From the NCBI GenBank assembly GCA_003600225.1, contig QZFT01000029.1, positions 1 through 64,000 on the forward strand: a stretch of 64,000 nucleotides of DNA. The letters are read 5' to 3'. Every line of letters begins with the position of its first letter. The first letter of the stretch is position 1. Below, piece after piece: positions 7,971 to 16,364 of this stretch. A program made the translations under genes and the position numbers. The notes beneath the pieces are model-generated. The model was given only the letters and a program-made list of their open reading frames with translations. It searched no databases and had not been told where the DNA came from. The stretch comes from Pseudonocardiaceae bacterium YIM PH 21723. GTDB taxonomy: Bacteria > Actinomycetota > Actinomycetes > Mycobacteriales > Pseudonocardiaceae.

Positions 7971-9238
7971 GATGGCCAGCCGGCGCCCAGTGCCGTGGCC
8001 GCGTTGACTCCGGAGGCACAGCCGTCCTCGTGGAATCCCCAGCCGTGATAGGCGCCCGCGAAGGCGATGCGCCCGGTGCTCAGCTCCGGCAGCCTGCGTT
8101 GCGCGGCCACCGATTCCGGCGTGTAGATCGGGTGCTCGTAGACCATCTTGGCCAGCACCCGGCTCTCGTCGAGGCGGTCGGTGGCGTTCAGCGTGACCAC
8201 GTAGTCCTGCGGTTCGACGAGCCGCATCAGCCGGTTCATGTGGTAGCTGACCAGCACCGAGTCCTCTGCGTCCGAGCAGGAGCGCTTCAGGTAGTTCCAG
8301 GACGCCTTGGCGAACCTGGTCCTCGGCAGCACCGACGGATCGGTGTGCAACCAGGTCTCGTTGCGCGAGTACTGGAAGGCACCCAGTACGTCCTTCTCGG
8401 TGGGGGTCGCGTCCCCCAGCATGTCCAGCGCCTGGTCGGGGTGGGTGGCGATGACGACCTTGTCGAACTCGGTCACCACGTCGTCCGCGCCGCGCACGGC
8501 CACCGAGTCCGGGCCCCGGCGCACCTCGCGGACCGGGGTGGAGGTGACCACTGTGGACAGCCGGGCCGCGGCCTTGCGCACGTACTCGTTGGAGCCGCCG
8601 ACCACGGTCCTCCACTGTGGAGAGTCCCCGACGGACAGCATGCCGTGGTTGTTGAGGAACTCGAACAGGTAGCGCGCCGGGTACTGAGTGGACAGTTCGG
8701 TGCCCGCGGACCAGACGCAGGAGACCACCGGGATCATGAAGTGATCCACGAAGTACCGGGTGTAACCGCCCTGCTCCAGGAACCGGCCCAGGGTCAGGCT
8801 CGGGTCATCGGGCTGCGCGATCAGGGCCTTGGCCTGCTTGTGGAACCGGGTGATCTCCCGCAGCATGCGCAGGTAGCGGGTGTTGGTCAGGTTGCCCGGC
8901 GTGGGGAACAGTCCGGGCAGCTTCCGCGCTCCGGCGAACTCCAGGCCACAGCCGTCGCACCGCACGCTCATCGACATCTCGGAGTCCTGTGTGGACACCT
9001 CGAGTTCGCGGAACAACCGCAGCAGGTTCGGGTAGGTGCGCTCGTTGTGCACGATGAAGCCGCTGTCCACGTGCGCGGTGCGCCCGTCGGGTGTCGGCAG
9101 GTCGTGGGTGTGTGCGTGACCGCCGAGGCGACCGTCCGCCTCGTAGAGCGTGACGTCGTAAACCCGCTGCAACAGGTAGCCGGCGGTGAGGCCGGAGACC
9201 CCGCTGCCGATGACCGCGACGGTAGGTCGGTTACTCAC
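7967..9238 (-). CDS. NAD(P)/FAD-dependent oxidoreductase, amine oxidase fold (COG2907-like)
   Basis: This 423-residue protein starts at GTG 9238, which overlaps the stop of the upstream hydrolase. It has an N-terminal FAD-binding motif VAVIGSGVSGLTAGYLL (about residues 7-23) with EADGRLGGHA downstream, and a C-terminal FAD motif IAFAGAYHGWGFHEDG (about 392-407). The combination with a CFA synthase and DUF1365 identifies the COG2907 subgroup rather than a true amine oxidase. It probably dehydrogenates or desaturates a methylated acyl chain; that is inferred from operon context and related loci. Confidence 0.85.
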   Translation of the reverse strand: MSNRPTVAVIGSGVSGLTAGYLLQRVYDVTLYEADGRLGGHAHTHDLPTPDGRTAHVDSGFIVHNERTYPNLLRLFRELEVSTQDSEMSMSVRCDGCGLEFAGARKLPGLFPTPGNLTNTRYLRMLREITRFHKQAKALIAQPDDPSLTLGRFLEQGGYTRYFVDHFMIPVVSCVWSAGTELSTQYPARYLFEFLNNHGMLSVGDSPQWRTVVGGSNEYVRKAAARLSTVVTSTPVREVRRGPDSVAVRGADDVVTEFDKVVIATHPDQALDMLGDATPTEKDVLGAFQYSRNETWLHTDPSVLPRTRFAKASWNYLKRSCSDAEDSVLVSYHMNRLMRLVEPQDYVVTLNATDRLDESRVLAKMVYEHPIYTPESVAAQRRLPELSTGRIAFAGAYHGWGFHEDGCASGVNAATALGAGWPS

Positions 9239-9948
9239 TGGGTCACTCCAGAAAGGGGAACGCGCAGGCCTTGGGGGGCCGGCTTCTGCATGGCATTCGC
9301 GATTTCGGGGTCTTCCGGTTCGAGGCCCAGCGATCCGGCCACGAACCGGGTCACCAGAGCGGTCCAGTCGGCTGCTCGACGCAGCATGGCATGGCCTGAA
9401 CCGAATACATCGAAACGACAGATCCGTTCGGTAACGGTTCGGGCATCCACCGCGTACTGGAACGACATGGCCGGGTCGGTCATGTGTTCCCGATCCCCGT
9501 GCGCGATCAACACCGTCCGGTCTCGCAGCTGTTTGTAGGGCTCGCCGGGCTCGATCCACGGGGCCAGTCCGCAGATGCTCACCACATTCGGCTCGTCGGC
9601 GACGCGCAGCCCGACCCGGCCGCCCATGGAGTGCCCGATGATGGCGACCGGAGCGCCGGGATGTTCGCGGGCGATCTCCCGCAAAGCCCAGCGGGCGTCC
9701 GCCACTCCGGGTAGTTCCGGAGCGTTCCAGCCGCGGTAGCGGTAGCGCAGCACCCAGACGGCGAGCCCGGCTTCGCCGTAGTGAGCGCTGAGGTCACGGG
9801 CGAACGGCAACATGCGCAGGTGCGCGAGGCTGGACCAGCGCACGCGCCGGTGGCTGCGGGAGGAGCCGCCGTGCAGCACCAGGGCGACGGCGGACACCGG
9901 CCCGGCCGGGGTGGTGATCTGCAGGGTCGGCTGGGGACTGTCCGGCAT
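9235..9948 (-). CDS. Alpha/beta hydrolase
   Basis: This 237-residue protein has the oxyanion strand VALVLHGGSSRS (about residues 21-32) and the nucleophile elbow GHSMGG (about 109-114). An aspartate strand (VLIAHGDREHMTDP) and the histidine GSGHAML complete the triad. There is no signal peptide, so it is likely cytosolic. It is the first gene of the operon continuing into amine oxidase, DUF1365 and methyltransferase, and may release or transfer acyl chains. Nothing indicates its specificity. Confidence 0.85.
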   Translation of the reverse strand: MPDSPQPTLQITTPAGPVSAVALVLHGGSSRSHRRVRWSSLAHLRMLPFARDLSAHYGEAGLAVWVLRYRYRGWNAPELPGVADARWALREIAREHPGAPVAIIGHSMGGRVGLRVADEPNVVSICGLAPWIEPGEPYKQLRDRTVLIAHGDREHMTDPAMSFQYAVDARTVTERICRFDVFGSGHAMLRRAADWTALVTRFVAGSLGLEPEDPEIANAMQKPAPQGLRVPLSGVTQ

Positions 9949-11190
9949 CGAACCTCACTAGCGTCTGGGCCTGTCTTCTGTCGCTGCCCTGTTGTTCGCC
10001 GCGGGCCGCCTCGATGGTTCACCGAAGCGGCCCGGGTCACAGTGCCGGTGACGGTGGGAGCCGCCCCGAGGTCTCCATACAATCATCGTGCTGCCGTCCA
10101 CGCTGGTCAGCGGCGGTGTGTCCGTGGTCGCCAATGCTCAAGGGACAATTCCACCCGGTCGGGTGGTGGGCTGTCTTCTGGTAATTCTGTGTGCCCCGAC
10201 GACGGATGATCAAATCATCATGCTGATGGTCTAACGCGGACAGTCCGATGGGCAAGGATTGTCTCTTTGTTTCCGGGGCTGTTTCTTTTACGCCGCCAAT
10301 AGGCCGTTCGGCTGATTGCCGGAAAGAATCCTATGTCCACCGATCGGCCCAGTCCACCTCCTTGGCCGCTGGTCGTGGGGCTGGCCGGCCCAGCGTGGGC
10401 ATGCCGGATCCAGTACCTGACGGTTCAGTAATTTACGGTGACCGGTTGAATTGCGTCGTACTGCCCGTGACCGGCGCCGTCTTGCATGCAATAAAGGCCA
10501 CTGCGTGGGCGTGACACTAATTTGCGACAAAGGTGAACCGATGTCATGTGCGGCTCGTATTATCATGAATACGGTATCGGTAGGGTGCTTCCATTCAGCC
10601 GCATCCGGGTGGAGTTTCGCTAAATACATGCATTGAGCATGGGTAATACCGCAGGCCATAGCCGGAGGGCATGACGAGGGCACTGCGCCGCTGGTCGACC
10701 GGCAGAAGTGTCCGCGATGCGAACAGATCGGCATATCCCGCGAGTGGTTATGCGAGGCCGGTCGACGCCTCTTCCAGGGCTGATGCCGGTCGACAACGGT
10801 TGCCAGGAAGACGCTTTTCTGTGTCGCCTAGTCGATCAGCACAGCGCGCGATTTCTGACTGGAGTTGAAACTGTGAAGCCCGAATCGACAGTGAGGTATG
10901 GACTCCGCGGGAAAATCAGCGCATTCTATTAGCAGGTTCCCGCCGCCTCCCCCTACGGCGAGATCCAACCGGTAGCACTCTCGTCGACCCCCAGGATGAG
11001 AGTCAACCGATGTCCTGGCGGCGCCCCGCTCGCTACGCGAGTGCGTGGCGTCGCCAGCGAAGCTTGAGGCCCGTCTGTTCGCTGTGCGAGCAGGCGGGCC
11101 TCGCTGGTTTCCGGGGCCCCTTGTCGGACACCTTCCGCTTTCGGTGAGACCGGTGATGCTGCTGGGACCCGTGGTGTCCCTGTGGGTGAA
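9949..11190. other. Gene-poor stretch, partly low GC; no convincing large gene
   Basis: No open frame here has convincing actinomycete codon use. From about 10240 to 10930 the DNA is visibly richer in A+T than its surroundings, with strings such as tgtctctttgtttccgg and tgacactaatttgcgac. It contains several tiny frames with plausible ribosome sites, for example ATG 10541-10636 and GTG 10873. This could be degenerate acquired DNA or a regulatory or RNA region. From 11090 it grades into the third composite repeat. Confidence 0.5.
10541..10636 (+). CDS. Possible short peptide (31 residues)
   Basis: An ATG at 10541 follows AAAGGTG by about 5 bases and opens a 31-codon frame beginning MSCAARIIMNTVSVGCFH and ending SFAKYMH. 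It has two cysteines and several Ser/Thr residues. Its codons are A/T-rich compared with the window. No peptide-modifying enzyme is nearby. It may be a leader peptide, a relic, or chance. Confidence 0.2.
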   Translation: MSCAARIIMNTVSVGCFHSAASGWSFAKYMH

Positions 11191-11197
11191 CAGGCCC

Positions 11198-11260
11198 AGG
11201 TTCTTCCGTCTTCAAGACGTATGAACTCCGGGTTCACACGTCTTGAAGACGGATGAACCT
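11198..11260. repeat. Central hairpin of a diverged composite element (family B, copy 3)
   Basis: AGGTTCtTCCGTCTTCAAGA (then CGT) at 11198-11220 pairs with ACGTCTTGAAGACGGAtGAACCT-type sequence at 11238-11260, with 22 of 23 positions complementary. Left context CCTGTGGGTGAAC and right context GTCCACAGTGGACT are shared with the central hairpins at 41817-41874 and 50350-50407, but the stem sequence itself differs. Confidence 0.75.
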
Positions 11261-11317
11261 ATTAGTCCACAGTGGACTGGACGCAGGGGGCCCGGCGGGC
11301 ACTGGGACATGGCGTGA

Positions 11318-11396
11318 GGGTGCCCCTTACTGCACTCAACGCGGTGTGGGTGCCCCTTGCTGCACTCAACGCAGTAAGGGTGCCCCTTACTGCATG
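11318..11396. repeat. 30-bp tandem repeat, 2.6 units
   Basis: Units begin gggtgccccttactgcactc at 11318, 11348 and 11378, each 30 bp apart; the third is truncated. Each unit contains the small palindrome ACTGCactcaacGCAGT. The array lies between the hairpin at 11198 and the terminal arm at 11404. Confidence 0.85.
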
Positions 11397-11403
11397 CGGC
11401 CCC

Positions 11404-11513
11404 GCGCAGCGGCCCAGACCACCCAGACCGGCGTGCCCCCACCCAACACGCCGGCAGGAAAGACGCCCCTGAGCCCGTCTCCCCCTCCAAAGCCTCCTTC
11501 GCCGACCACCAAG
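11404..11513. repeat. Terminal arm of composite element (family B)
   Basis: The segment contains ccggcgtgcccccacccaac, then acgccggcaggaaagacgcc and cccgtctccccctccaaagc. It is the reverse complement of the arm at 4443-4552 and matches both ends of the elements at 41571 and 50158. It lies downstream of the peptidase terminator. Confidence 0.8.
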
Positions 11514-11522
11514 ACCCAGCCA

Positions 11523-11565
11523 CAAAAAAGCCCCTGCCATCCGCCAAAGACGGACGACAGGGGCC
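11523..11565 (-). terminator. Intrinsic terminator of the S33 peptidase gene
   Basis: Read on the minus strand, GCCCCTG-tcgTCCGtctttgGCGGA-tgg-CAGGGGC forms a stem (11530-11564) followed by TTTTTT (11524-11529). It lies 14 bp after the stop codon of the peptidase. Confidence 0.9.
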
Positions 11566-11578
11566 AAACGACCAGTGA

Positions 11579-13114
11579 CTAGTCGTTGATGATCTGCTTG
11601 CAGGACAGGCCCGCCGGCGGAACGGTGCCATCCAGGAAGTAGGCGATCGAGGCGTCGTCGATGCACTGGGCACCGCGCTTGAACGCCGTGTGACCGTCGC
11701 CGTCCATGGTCAGCAGGTGACCGTTCTGCAGCTGCTTGGCCAGGGCCACCGAGTCGCCGTACGGGGTGGCCGGGTCGCGGGTGGTGCCGACGACCAGGAT
11801 CGGGTTCGATCCGGCCGCGGTGAACGGGCCGGCGAACCGCTCGTTCGCCTTCGCCTTCCACTGCGAGCACGGGCCCGCGTTGGACAGCTCGGTGGTCGCG
11901 GGCGGGCCGTACGCGACGGCCTTGCCCAGGCGCGGCGCGTTCTTGGTCGCGTCGTCGATGGCCTTCGCCAGCGCGGCCGGGCTGCGCGGGTAGGTGCCGT
12001 CGTTGCACTCGATCACCGTGTTGGCGTTGAGCAGGCCGAGCGAGCCCTCGTCGATGAACTCGCCGAGCACCGACGCGTCACCCTGCTCGACGGCGTGCAG
12101 CGCCTTGGCGAAACCACTCCAGGCGGTGCGGCCGTACAGGCCGTTCGCCGCGTGGGCGACCAGCTCGTAGCTGCTCAGCGAGCCCTTCTTGCCGTCCTTC
12201 TCCCAGGTCAGCGGCTGCGCGCGCAGCTGCTTGACCAGGTTGTCGAATGAGGCGGCCGGGCCGCCCTTGTCCTTGCCGAACTCGCACTTGCCGTTCGAGT
12301 AGCGGTCGGAGCACCACTGGAAGAAGGTCTTCAGCTCCTCCTCCATGGCGGTGATCTGCCTGCCGCTGAACTCCACGGTGTGGTTCGCCCAGTCGTCCGG
12401 GTTGACCGCGCCGTCCAGGATCATCCGGCCGACGTTCTTCGGGAACATCGCCGCGTAGGTGGCGCCGAGGTAGGTGCCGTAGGAGTAGCCGTGGTAGCTC
12501 AGCTGCTTGTCGCCGACGGCCTGCCGCAGCAGGTCCATGTCACGCGCCACGTTCGCGGTGCTGACGTGGTCGACGAGCTTGCCGGAGTACTCGACGCAGT
12601 CCTCGTCGAAGTCGCGCGAGTTGATCAGCAGCCGGCCGAGGTCGGCGTGCGTCGGGTTGGACTTGGAGGTGTCGACCTCGTCCACGAACCGATCGGTGTT
12701 CCAGCACTTGAGCTGGCCGCTCTGGCCGACTCCGCGCGGGTCGAAGCTGATCAGGTCGTACTTGGCCTTGATCGAGTCCGGGTAGCGGGCGGCCATCCGC
12801 GGCACGAAGCCGACGCCGGAGCCGCCGGGGCCACCGGGGTTGAGGAACAGCGATCCCTCGCGCTTGCCGGTCGCGGGCAGCCGCAGCACGGCCAGGTCGG
12901 TGGTGCCCTTGTCCAGACGCTGGTAGTCCAGTGGCACCTTCGCGGTGGCGCACTGGAACTTCTCCAGCGGCGCGGCGCAGGCCTTCCAGTCGAGGGTGGG
13001 AACGGCCGGGCCCGGGGCGGCGGAAGCGGCGGCGGGCAGGCCGGTGACGAGCGTGGCACAGGCGACTGCCAGTACCGACATCTTGGCTGATATGCGGTGC
13101 AAGGGTCCCCCCAT
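11579..13114 (-). CDS. Secreted alpha/beta hydrolase, S33 tripeptidyl aminopeptidase type
   Basis: This 511-residue protein has a signal peptide (hydrophobic SVLAVACATLVTGLPAAASA, cleavage near residue 32). The oxyanion loop is NPGGPGGSGV (about 92-101), the Ser nucleophile sits in GYSYGTYLG (about 212-220), the Asp in TTRDPATPY and the His in GDGHTAF near the C terminus. The C-terminal TAP-like domain and paired cysteines fit the SlpD/SlpE/Tap group of actinomycete mycelium-associated peptidases, which release N-terminal tripeptides. It is monocistronic with its own terminator. Confidence 0.88.
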   Translation of the reverse strand: MGGPLHRISAKMSVLAVACATLVTGLPAAASAAPGPAVPTLDWKACAAPLEKFQCATAKVPLDYQRLDKGTTDLAVLRLPATGKREGSLFLNPGGPGGSGVGFVPRMAARYPDSIKAKYDLISFDPRGVGQSGQLKCWNTDRFVDEVDTSKSNPTHADLGRLLINSRDFDEDCVEYSGKLVDHVSTANVARDMDLLRQAVGDKQLSYHGYSYGTYLGATYAAMFPKNVGRMILDGAVNPDDWANHTVEFSGRQITAMEEELKTFFQWCSDRYSNGKCEFGKDKGGPAASFDNLVKQLRAQPLTWEKDGKKGSLSSYELVAHAANGLYGRTAWSGFAKALHAVEQGDASVLGEFIDEGSLGLLNANTVIECNDGTYPRSPAALAKAIDDATKNAPRLGKAVAYGPPATTELSNAGPCSQWKAKANERFAGPFTAAGSNPILVVGTTRDPATPYGDSVALAKQLQNGHLLTMDGDGHTAFKRGAQCIDDASIAYFLDGTVPPAGLSCKQIIND

Positions 13115-13328
13115 ATCTGTGGCGGAATGATGAGTGCGTCAGGAACCTACTTGGTCCGACGTCACCGTATCGATCACTTCACAGAGTTCTCAGGGTTTTC
13201 CGTCGCTCGGTGTACTGCTTTCGTCGCACGCCTGATCCTGAGGTTTACCTACGACCTAAAGTTGCCAGGATGATAGTAATCGATGCAACTAAATGGTAGC
13301 CTGACTTCGAGGAGAGCGAGGAGACGTC

Positions 13329-13790
13329 ATGGGGAACATCAAACGGCTCAACCACGCTGTGCTCTGGGTGCGGGAGGTCGCGAAGTCCGTCGACTTCTAC
13401 ACCCGGGTGCTGGGCTTCACCGTGATCGACGAGATCCCCGGCGGCCGCGGGGCCTTCCTGCGCGCCGGTGGCTCGGACAACCACCATGACCTGGGGCTGT
13501 TCGCCGTCGGCGCGCAGGCACCCGGTCAGACGCGGGGCGGTGTCGGCCTGTACCACCTGGCCTGGCAGGTGGACGAGATCAGCGAGCTGGCCACGCTGGC
13601 CGACGCCCTCAAGGCGGAGGGCGCGCTGGTCGGCGCGACCGACCACGGCACGTCCAAGTCGCTGTACGCGAAGGACCCGGACGGCATCGAGTTCGAGATC
13701 ATGTTCCTGCTGCCCGCCGAGGCCTGGCCTGCGGACACGGCCATGAACCGCCCGCTTGACCTGCAAAAAGAGCTCGCCACCTGGGGCTGA
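13329..13790 (+). CDS. VOC family protein (glyoxalase/extradiol dioxygenase fold)
   Basis: This 153-residue protein starts at ATG 13329 after GAGGAG. It contains two beta-alpha-beta-beta-beta modules: KRLNHAVLWVREVAKSVDFY with LGF, and GLYHLAWQVDE with YAKDPDGIEFEIMF. Candidate metal ligands are H9, H77 and E122 by position, as in catechol 2,3-dioxygenase-like VOC proteins. The upstream 60 bp is A/T-rich (gatgatagtaatcgatg), likely the promoter. It is a single-gene unit; the substrate is unknown. Confidence 0.88.
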   Translation: MGNIKRLNHAVLWVREVAKSVDFYTRVLGFTVIDEIPGGRGAFLRAGGSDNHHDLGLFAVGAQAPGQTRGGVGLYHLAWQVDEISELATLADALKAEGALVGATDHGTSKSLYAKDPDGIEFEIMFLLPAEAWPADTAMNRPLDLQKELATWG

Positions 13791-13798
13791 AGAAGGAT

Positions 13799-13891
13799 GA
13801 GCACTTTCCATGGAAACTGCTCCAGGGAGCACTTTCTATAGTTTTTGCTCCCCTTCCAGGTAAGGGGAGCACTTTCCATGGAATCTGCTCA
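13799..13891. repeat. Three tandem copies of a 24-26 bp palindrome (family C)
   Basis: Copies are GAGCACTTTCCATGGAAACT (then GCTC) at 13799, GAGCACTTTCTATAGTTTTT (then GCTC) at 13828, and GAGCACTTTCCATGGAATCT (then GCTC) at 13867. Each is nearly self-complementary. The array fills the gap between the converging VOC and response-regulator genes and runs into the latter's stop codon. It may terminate both. Confidence 0.85.
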
Positions 13892-14548
13892 GTCGGTCCA
13901 GCCTGGACGGACGAGGCCGGACTCGTAGGCGATGACCACTAGCTGCGCGCGGTCCCGGGCGGCCAGCTTCACCATCGCCCGGGACACGTGGGTCTTGGCC
14001 GTCGTGGGGGACAGGTACAGCCGCTTGGCGATCTCCTGGTTGGACAGCCCCTCGGCGGCCAGCTTCACCACGTCGGTCTCCCGCTCGGTCAACGCCTTGA
14101 CCTTCGGGTGCAGCTGCTTGCCCCGGCTCCGGTTGGCGAACTCGGCGATCAGCTTGCGGGTGATGCTCGGCGACAGCAACGCCTCGCCGGAGGCCACGAC
14201 CCGCACCGCGGCGATCAGGTCCGTGGGCTCGGTGTCCTTCACCATGAACCCGCTGGCCCCGCCGCGGATGGCGTCGAAGATGTACTCGTCGTCCTCGAAG
14301 GTGGTCAGGATGACCACCCGCGTCCACACCCGTTCCTTGGTGATGATCCGGGTCGCGGCCAGCCCGTCCATGCCGGGCATCCGGATGTCCATCAGCACCA
14401 CGTCCGGGCGCAACGTGCCGGCCAGGTCGACGGCCTGCTGACCGTCGGAGGCCTCCCCGACGACCTCGATGTCCTCTTCGGCCGTCAGGAGCGCCTTGAA
14501 GCCGGCGCGGACCAGGGCCTGGTCGTCGGCGATGAGCACGCGGATCAT
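13889..14548 (-). CDS. Response regulator, NarL/LuxR type
   Basis: This 219-residue regulator has an N-terminal receiver with acidic pair DD (residues 8-9), phospho-acceptor Asp in VVLMDIRMPGMDG (about residue 54) and the lysine in GFMVKD (about 104). A GerE/LuxR helix-turn-helix (LTERETDVVKLAAEGLSNQE, about 152-171) follows. I take the ATG at 14548, which overlaps the kinase stop by one base (TGATG). It most likely controls the divergent ABC exporter operon at 15870. Confidence 0.93.
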   Translation of the reverse strand: MIRVLIADDQALVRAGFKALLTAEEDIEVVGEASDGQQAVDLAGTLRPDVVLMDIRMPGMDGLAATRIITKERVWTRVVILTTFEDDEYIFDAIRGGASGFMVKDTEPTDLIAAVRVVASGEALLSPSITRKLIAEFANRSRGKQLHPKVKALTERETDVVKLAAEGLSNQEIAKRLYLSPTTAKTHVSRAMVKLAARDRAQLVVIAYESGLVRPGWTD

Positions 14549-15702
14549 CAACTGGTTCCATTCGCGTTGAACGGGAGGGACGCCTTCACCGCGAAGCCGA
14601 CTGCGGTCGGCTGTGCGGTCAGTGTGCCGCCGAGCGCCTCAGCCCGTTCCCGCATGCCACGAATGCCATTGCCCTGGCCGGTGTAGGGGGCCTCGCTCTT
14701 CCCGTTGTCCACGATCGACAGCGCGAGCCGATCGGTGGCGTACTCGATCTCGACCGTGGCGCGTGCCGGTCCGGCATGCCGGAAGGTGTTCGTCAGCGAC
14801 TCCTGAATAATACGCAGCGCAGCCGTATCGACCGTGCTCGGCAGGGCACAAGGCTCTCCCTGGGTGTTCACGGTAACCGGCAGACCGGCGTCGGTCATGC
14901 GTTCTACCAGCGAATTCAGCTGAGAAAGGCCGGAGATCGGCTGCCGGGTGGCGCTGCCGTCGAAGTCACGGAGCGTGCCCACCGTCGAGCGCAGGTCCAC
15001 CAGCACCTGCTTGGCCGAATCCTTGATCGCGATCAGCGCGCTGCGGGCCTTCTCGTGGTCCTGGTCGAACAGGTGCAGCGCGGTGCCCGCCTGCACGGCG
15101 ATCAGCGACACGTGGTGCGCCAGCACGTCGTGCACCTCGCGTGCGATGCGCAGCCGTTCCTCGCTCTCCCGGCGCTTGATCAGCTCGGCCAGGGTCTCCC
15201 GGCGCTGGTCGGCCCGTTCCCGCCGCGCCCGGACGAACTCGGCGCCCAGTAGCGCCAGTACCAGCCAGGTGACCGCGATCAGCCAGCCGGGGCCGCCCTT
15301 CCACCACTGCGCGTTGTACACGGTCAACCCGATGCCGATGCCCAGCATGCCGGAGGCCGCGCCGATCCAGCTCAGCCGGCGATGCCCCCAGGCCGCGGCC
15401 AGGAACAGGGTGACGTACATGGGCAGCGAGGCGGGCCCGAGCGGGTAGTGCAGCAGGTAGAACAGCGAGGTGCCGGCCACCGAGTACGCGACCGATATCC
15501 GGGGGGACCAGCCGAAGAGGGCCAACGCCACGGGTAGCGACAGCAACAGCACCCAGCCACCGGGGTCCATCGGTCTGTACGGCCCGCGATCGGACACGGC
15601 GATAGTGCCCATGACCACGGGCAATGAGCTGAAAACGGCGAGGACTACTGACAGTACGCGGATCCGCTGCCAGAACGGAGTCATCGCAGGTGACTCGGGC
15701 AT
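14548..15702 (-). CDS. Sensor histidine kinase, HisKA_3 type
   Basis: This 384-residue membrane kinase has four or five hydrophobic segments in residues 13-155 and a short coiled linker rich in Arg/Glu. The phospho-acceptor His lies in REVHDVLAHHVSL (about 191-203), and the HATPase domain shows SLTNTFRHAG (N box) and NGIRGMRERAEALGG (G box). It lacks a large extracellular domain, like many intramembrane-sensing kinases linked to drug-efflux ABC systems. It is coupled to the response regulator downstream. Confidence 0.92.
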   Translation of the reverse strand: MPESPAMTPFWQRIRVLSVVLAVFSSLPVVMGTIAVSDRGPYRPMDPGGWVLLLSLPVALALFGWSPRISVAYSVAGTSLFYLLHYPLGPASLPMYVTLFLAAAWGHRRLSWIGAASGMLGIGIGLTVYNAQWWKGGPGWLIAVTWLVLALLGAEFVRARRERADQRRETLAELIKRRESEERLRIAREVHDVLAHHVSLIAVQAGTALHLFDQDHEKARSALIAIKDSAKQVLVDLRSTVGTLRDFDGSATRQPISGLSQLNSLVERMTDAGLPVTVNTQGEPCALPSTVDTAALRIIQESLTNTFRHAGPARATVEIEYATDRLALSIVDNGKSEAPYTGQGNGIRGMRERAEALGGTLTAQPTAVGFAVKASLPFNANGTS

Positions 15703-15869
15703 AACCGAACCATAGGACAGTTTTCGGCGACTTGGCGTCTACGCCAGGTTGTGGATGTACCTACTCCGCTGGGAGTACGACAACTGTGTCTACGTGTCGC
15801 CAGGAGGTAGCCGGGCGGCCGCCGCTCACCCGACGACACGGCCCATATCGGGCCGACACCATCGTCGCC

Positions 15870-16364
15870 ATGACGCAGACACGACGCACCTTGAGCCGGG
15901 GCACCCGCCGCGGCTGGTTGATCGCGCACGTGGCCACCAGCGTCGCTTGGCTGGGGGCGGATCTCGCGGTACTCGCCCTGGGGATAGCGGCGCTGACCAG
16001 TGACGATCCTGATTTCACCCGGGCGTTGATCCGCTCGGCGACCATGCTCGGGGCCTGGTTGGTCATCCCGCTGGGGCTGGCGGCCCTGATCAGCGGGGTG
16101 GTGCTCAGCCTGGGCACCAAATGGGGGTTGCTCCGCTACTGGTGGGTGGCCCTCAAGGTGGCGATGACGGTGGCCATGGTGGCCGGCGGCTACTTCGGCG
16201 TGGTGCCCGGTATGCGGGACGCGGTCACCCGGGTACTGGCCGGCCCGATCACCAGGGCGGACCTCTTCTTCGCCGCGCCGTTCACGGTGACCAGCGCGCT
16301 GCTGACCTTCGCGGTCGTGCTGTCGGTCTGGAAGCCCTTCGGCAGGACAGGAGCACGGATATGA
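15870..16364 (+). CDS. Small polytopic membrane protein (DUF2269-like)
   Basis: I use the ATG at 15870 (MTQTRRTLSRGTRRG). The 164-residue product has four hydrophobic helices: residues about 20-40, 50-75, 90-115 and 128-150. Its stop overlaps the ATG of the ABC ATPase (ATGA), so it belongs to the exporter operon and may be an accessory membrane component. It faces the two-component genes across 167 bp. The family assignment is tentative. Confidence 0.75.
   Translation: MTQTRRTLSRGTRRGWLIAHVATSVAWLGADLAVLALGIAALTSDDPDFTRALIRSATMLGAWLVIPLGLAALISGVVLSLGTKWGLLRYWWVALKVAMTVAMVAGGYFGVVPGMRDAVTRVLAGPITRADLFFAAPFTVTSALLTFAVVLSVWKPFGRTGARI

Noticed and set aside
10248-10932. Overlapping small frames of 65-150 codons in the low-GC stretch
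   Set aside because: They lack codon bias, conserved motifs and consistent ribosome sites; they are described as a region instead of as genes.
11318-11396. Possible CRISPR-like array (30-bp period)
   Set aside because: Units are back to back, with no spacers and only 2.6 copies.
15703-15869. Response-regulator binding site between the kinase and the ABC operon
   Set aside because: Some inverted bases (TAC...GTA) are visible, but no clear repeated site could be defined.
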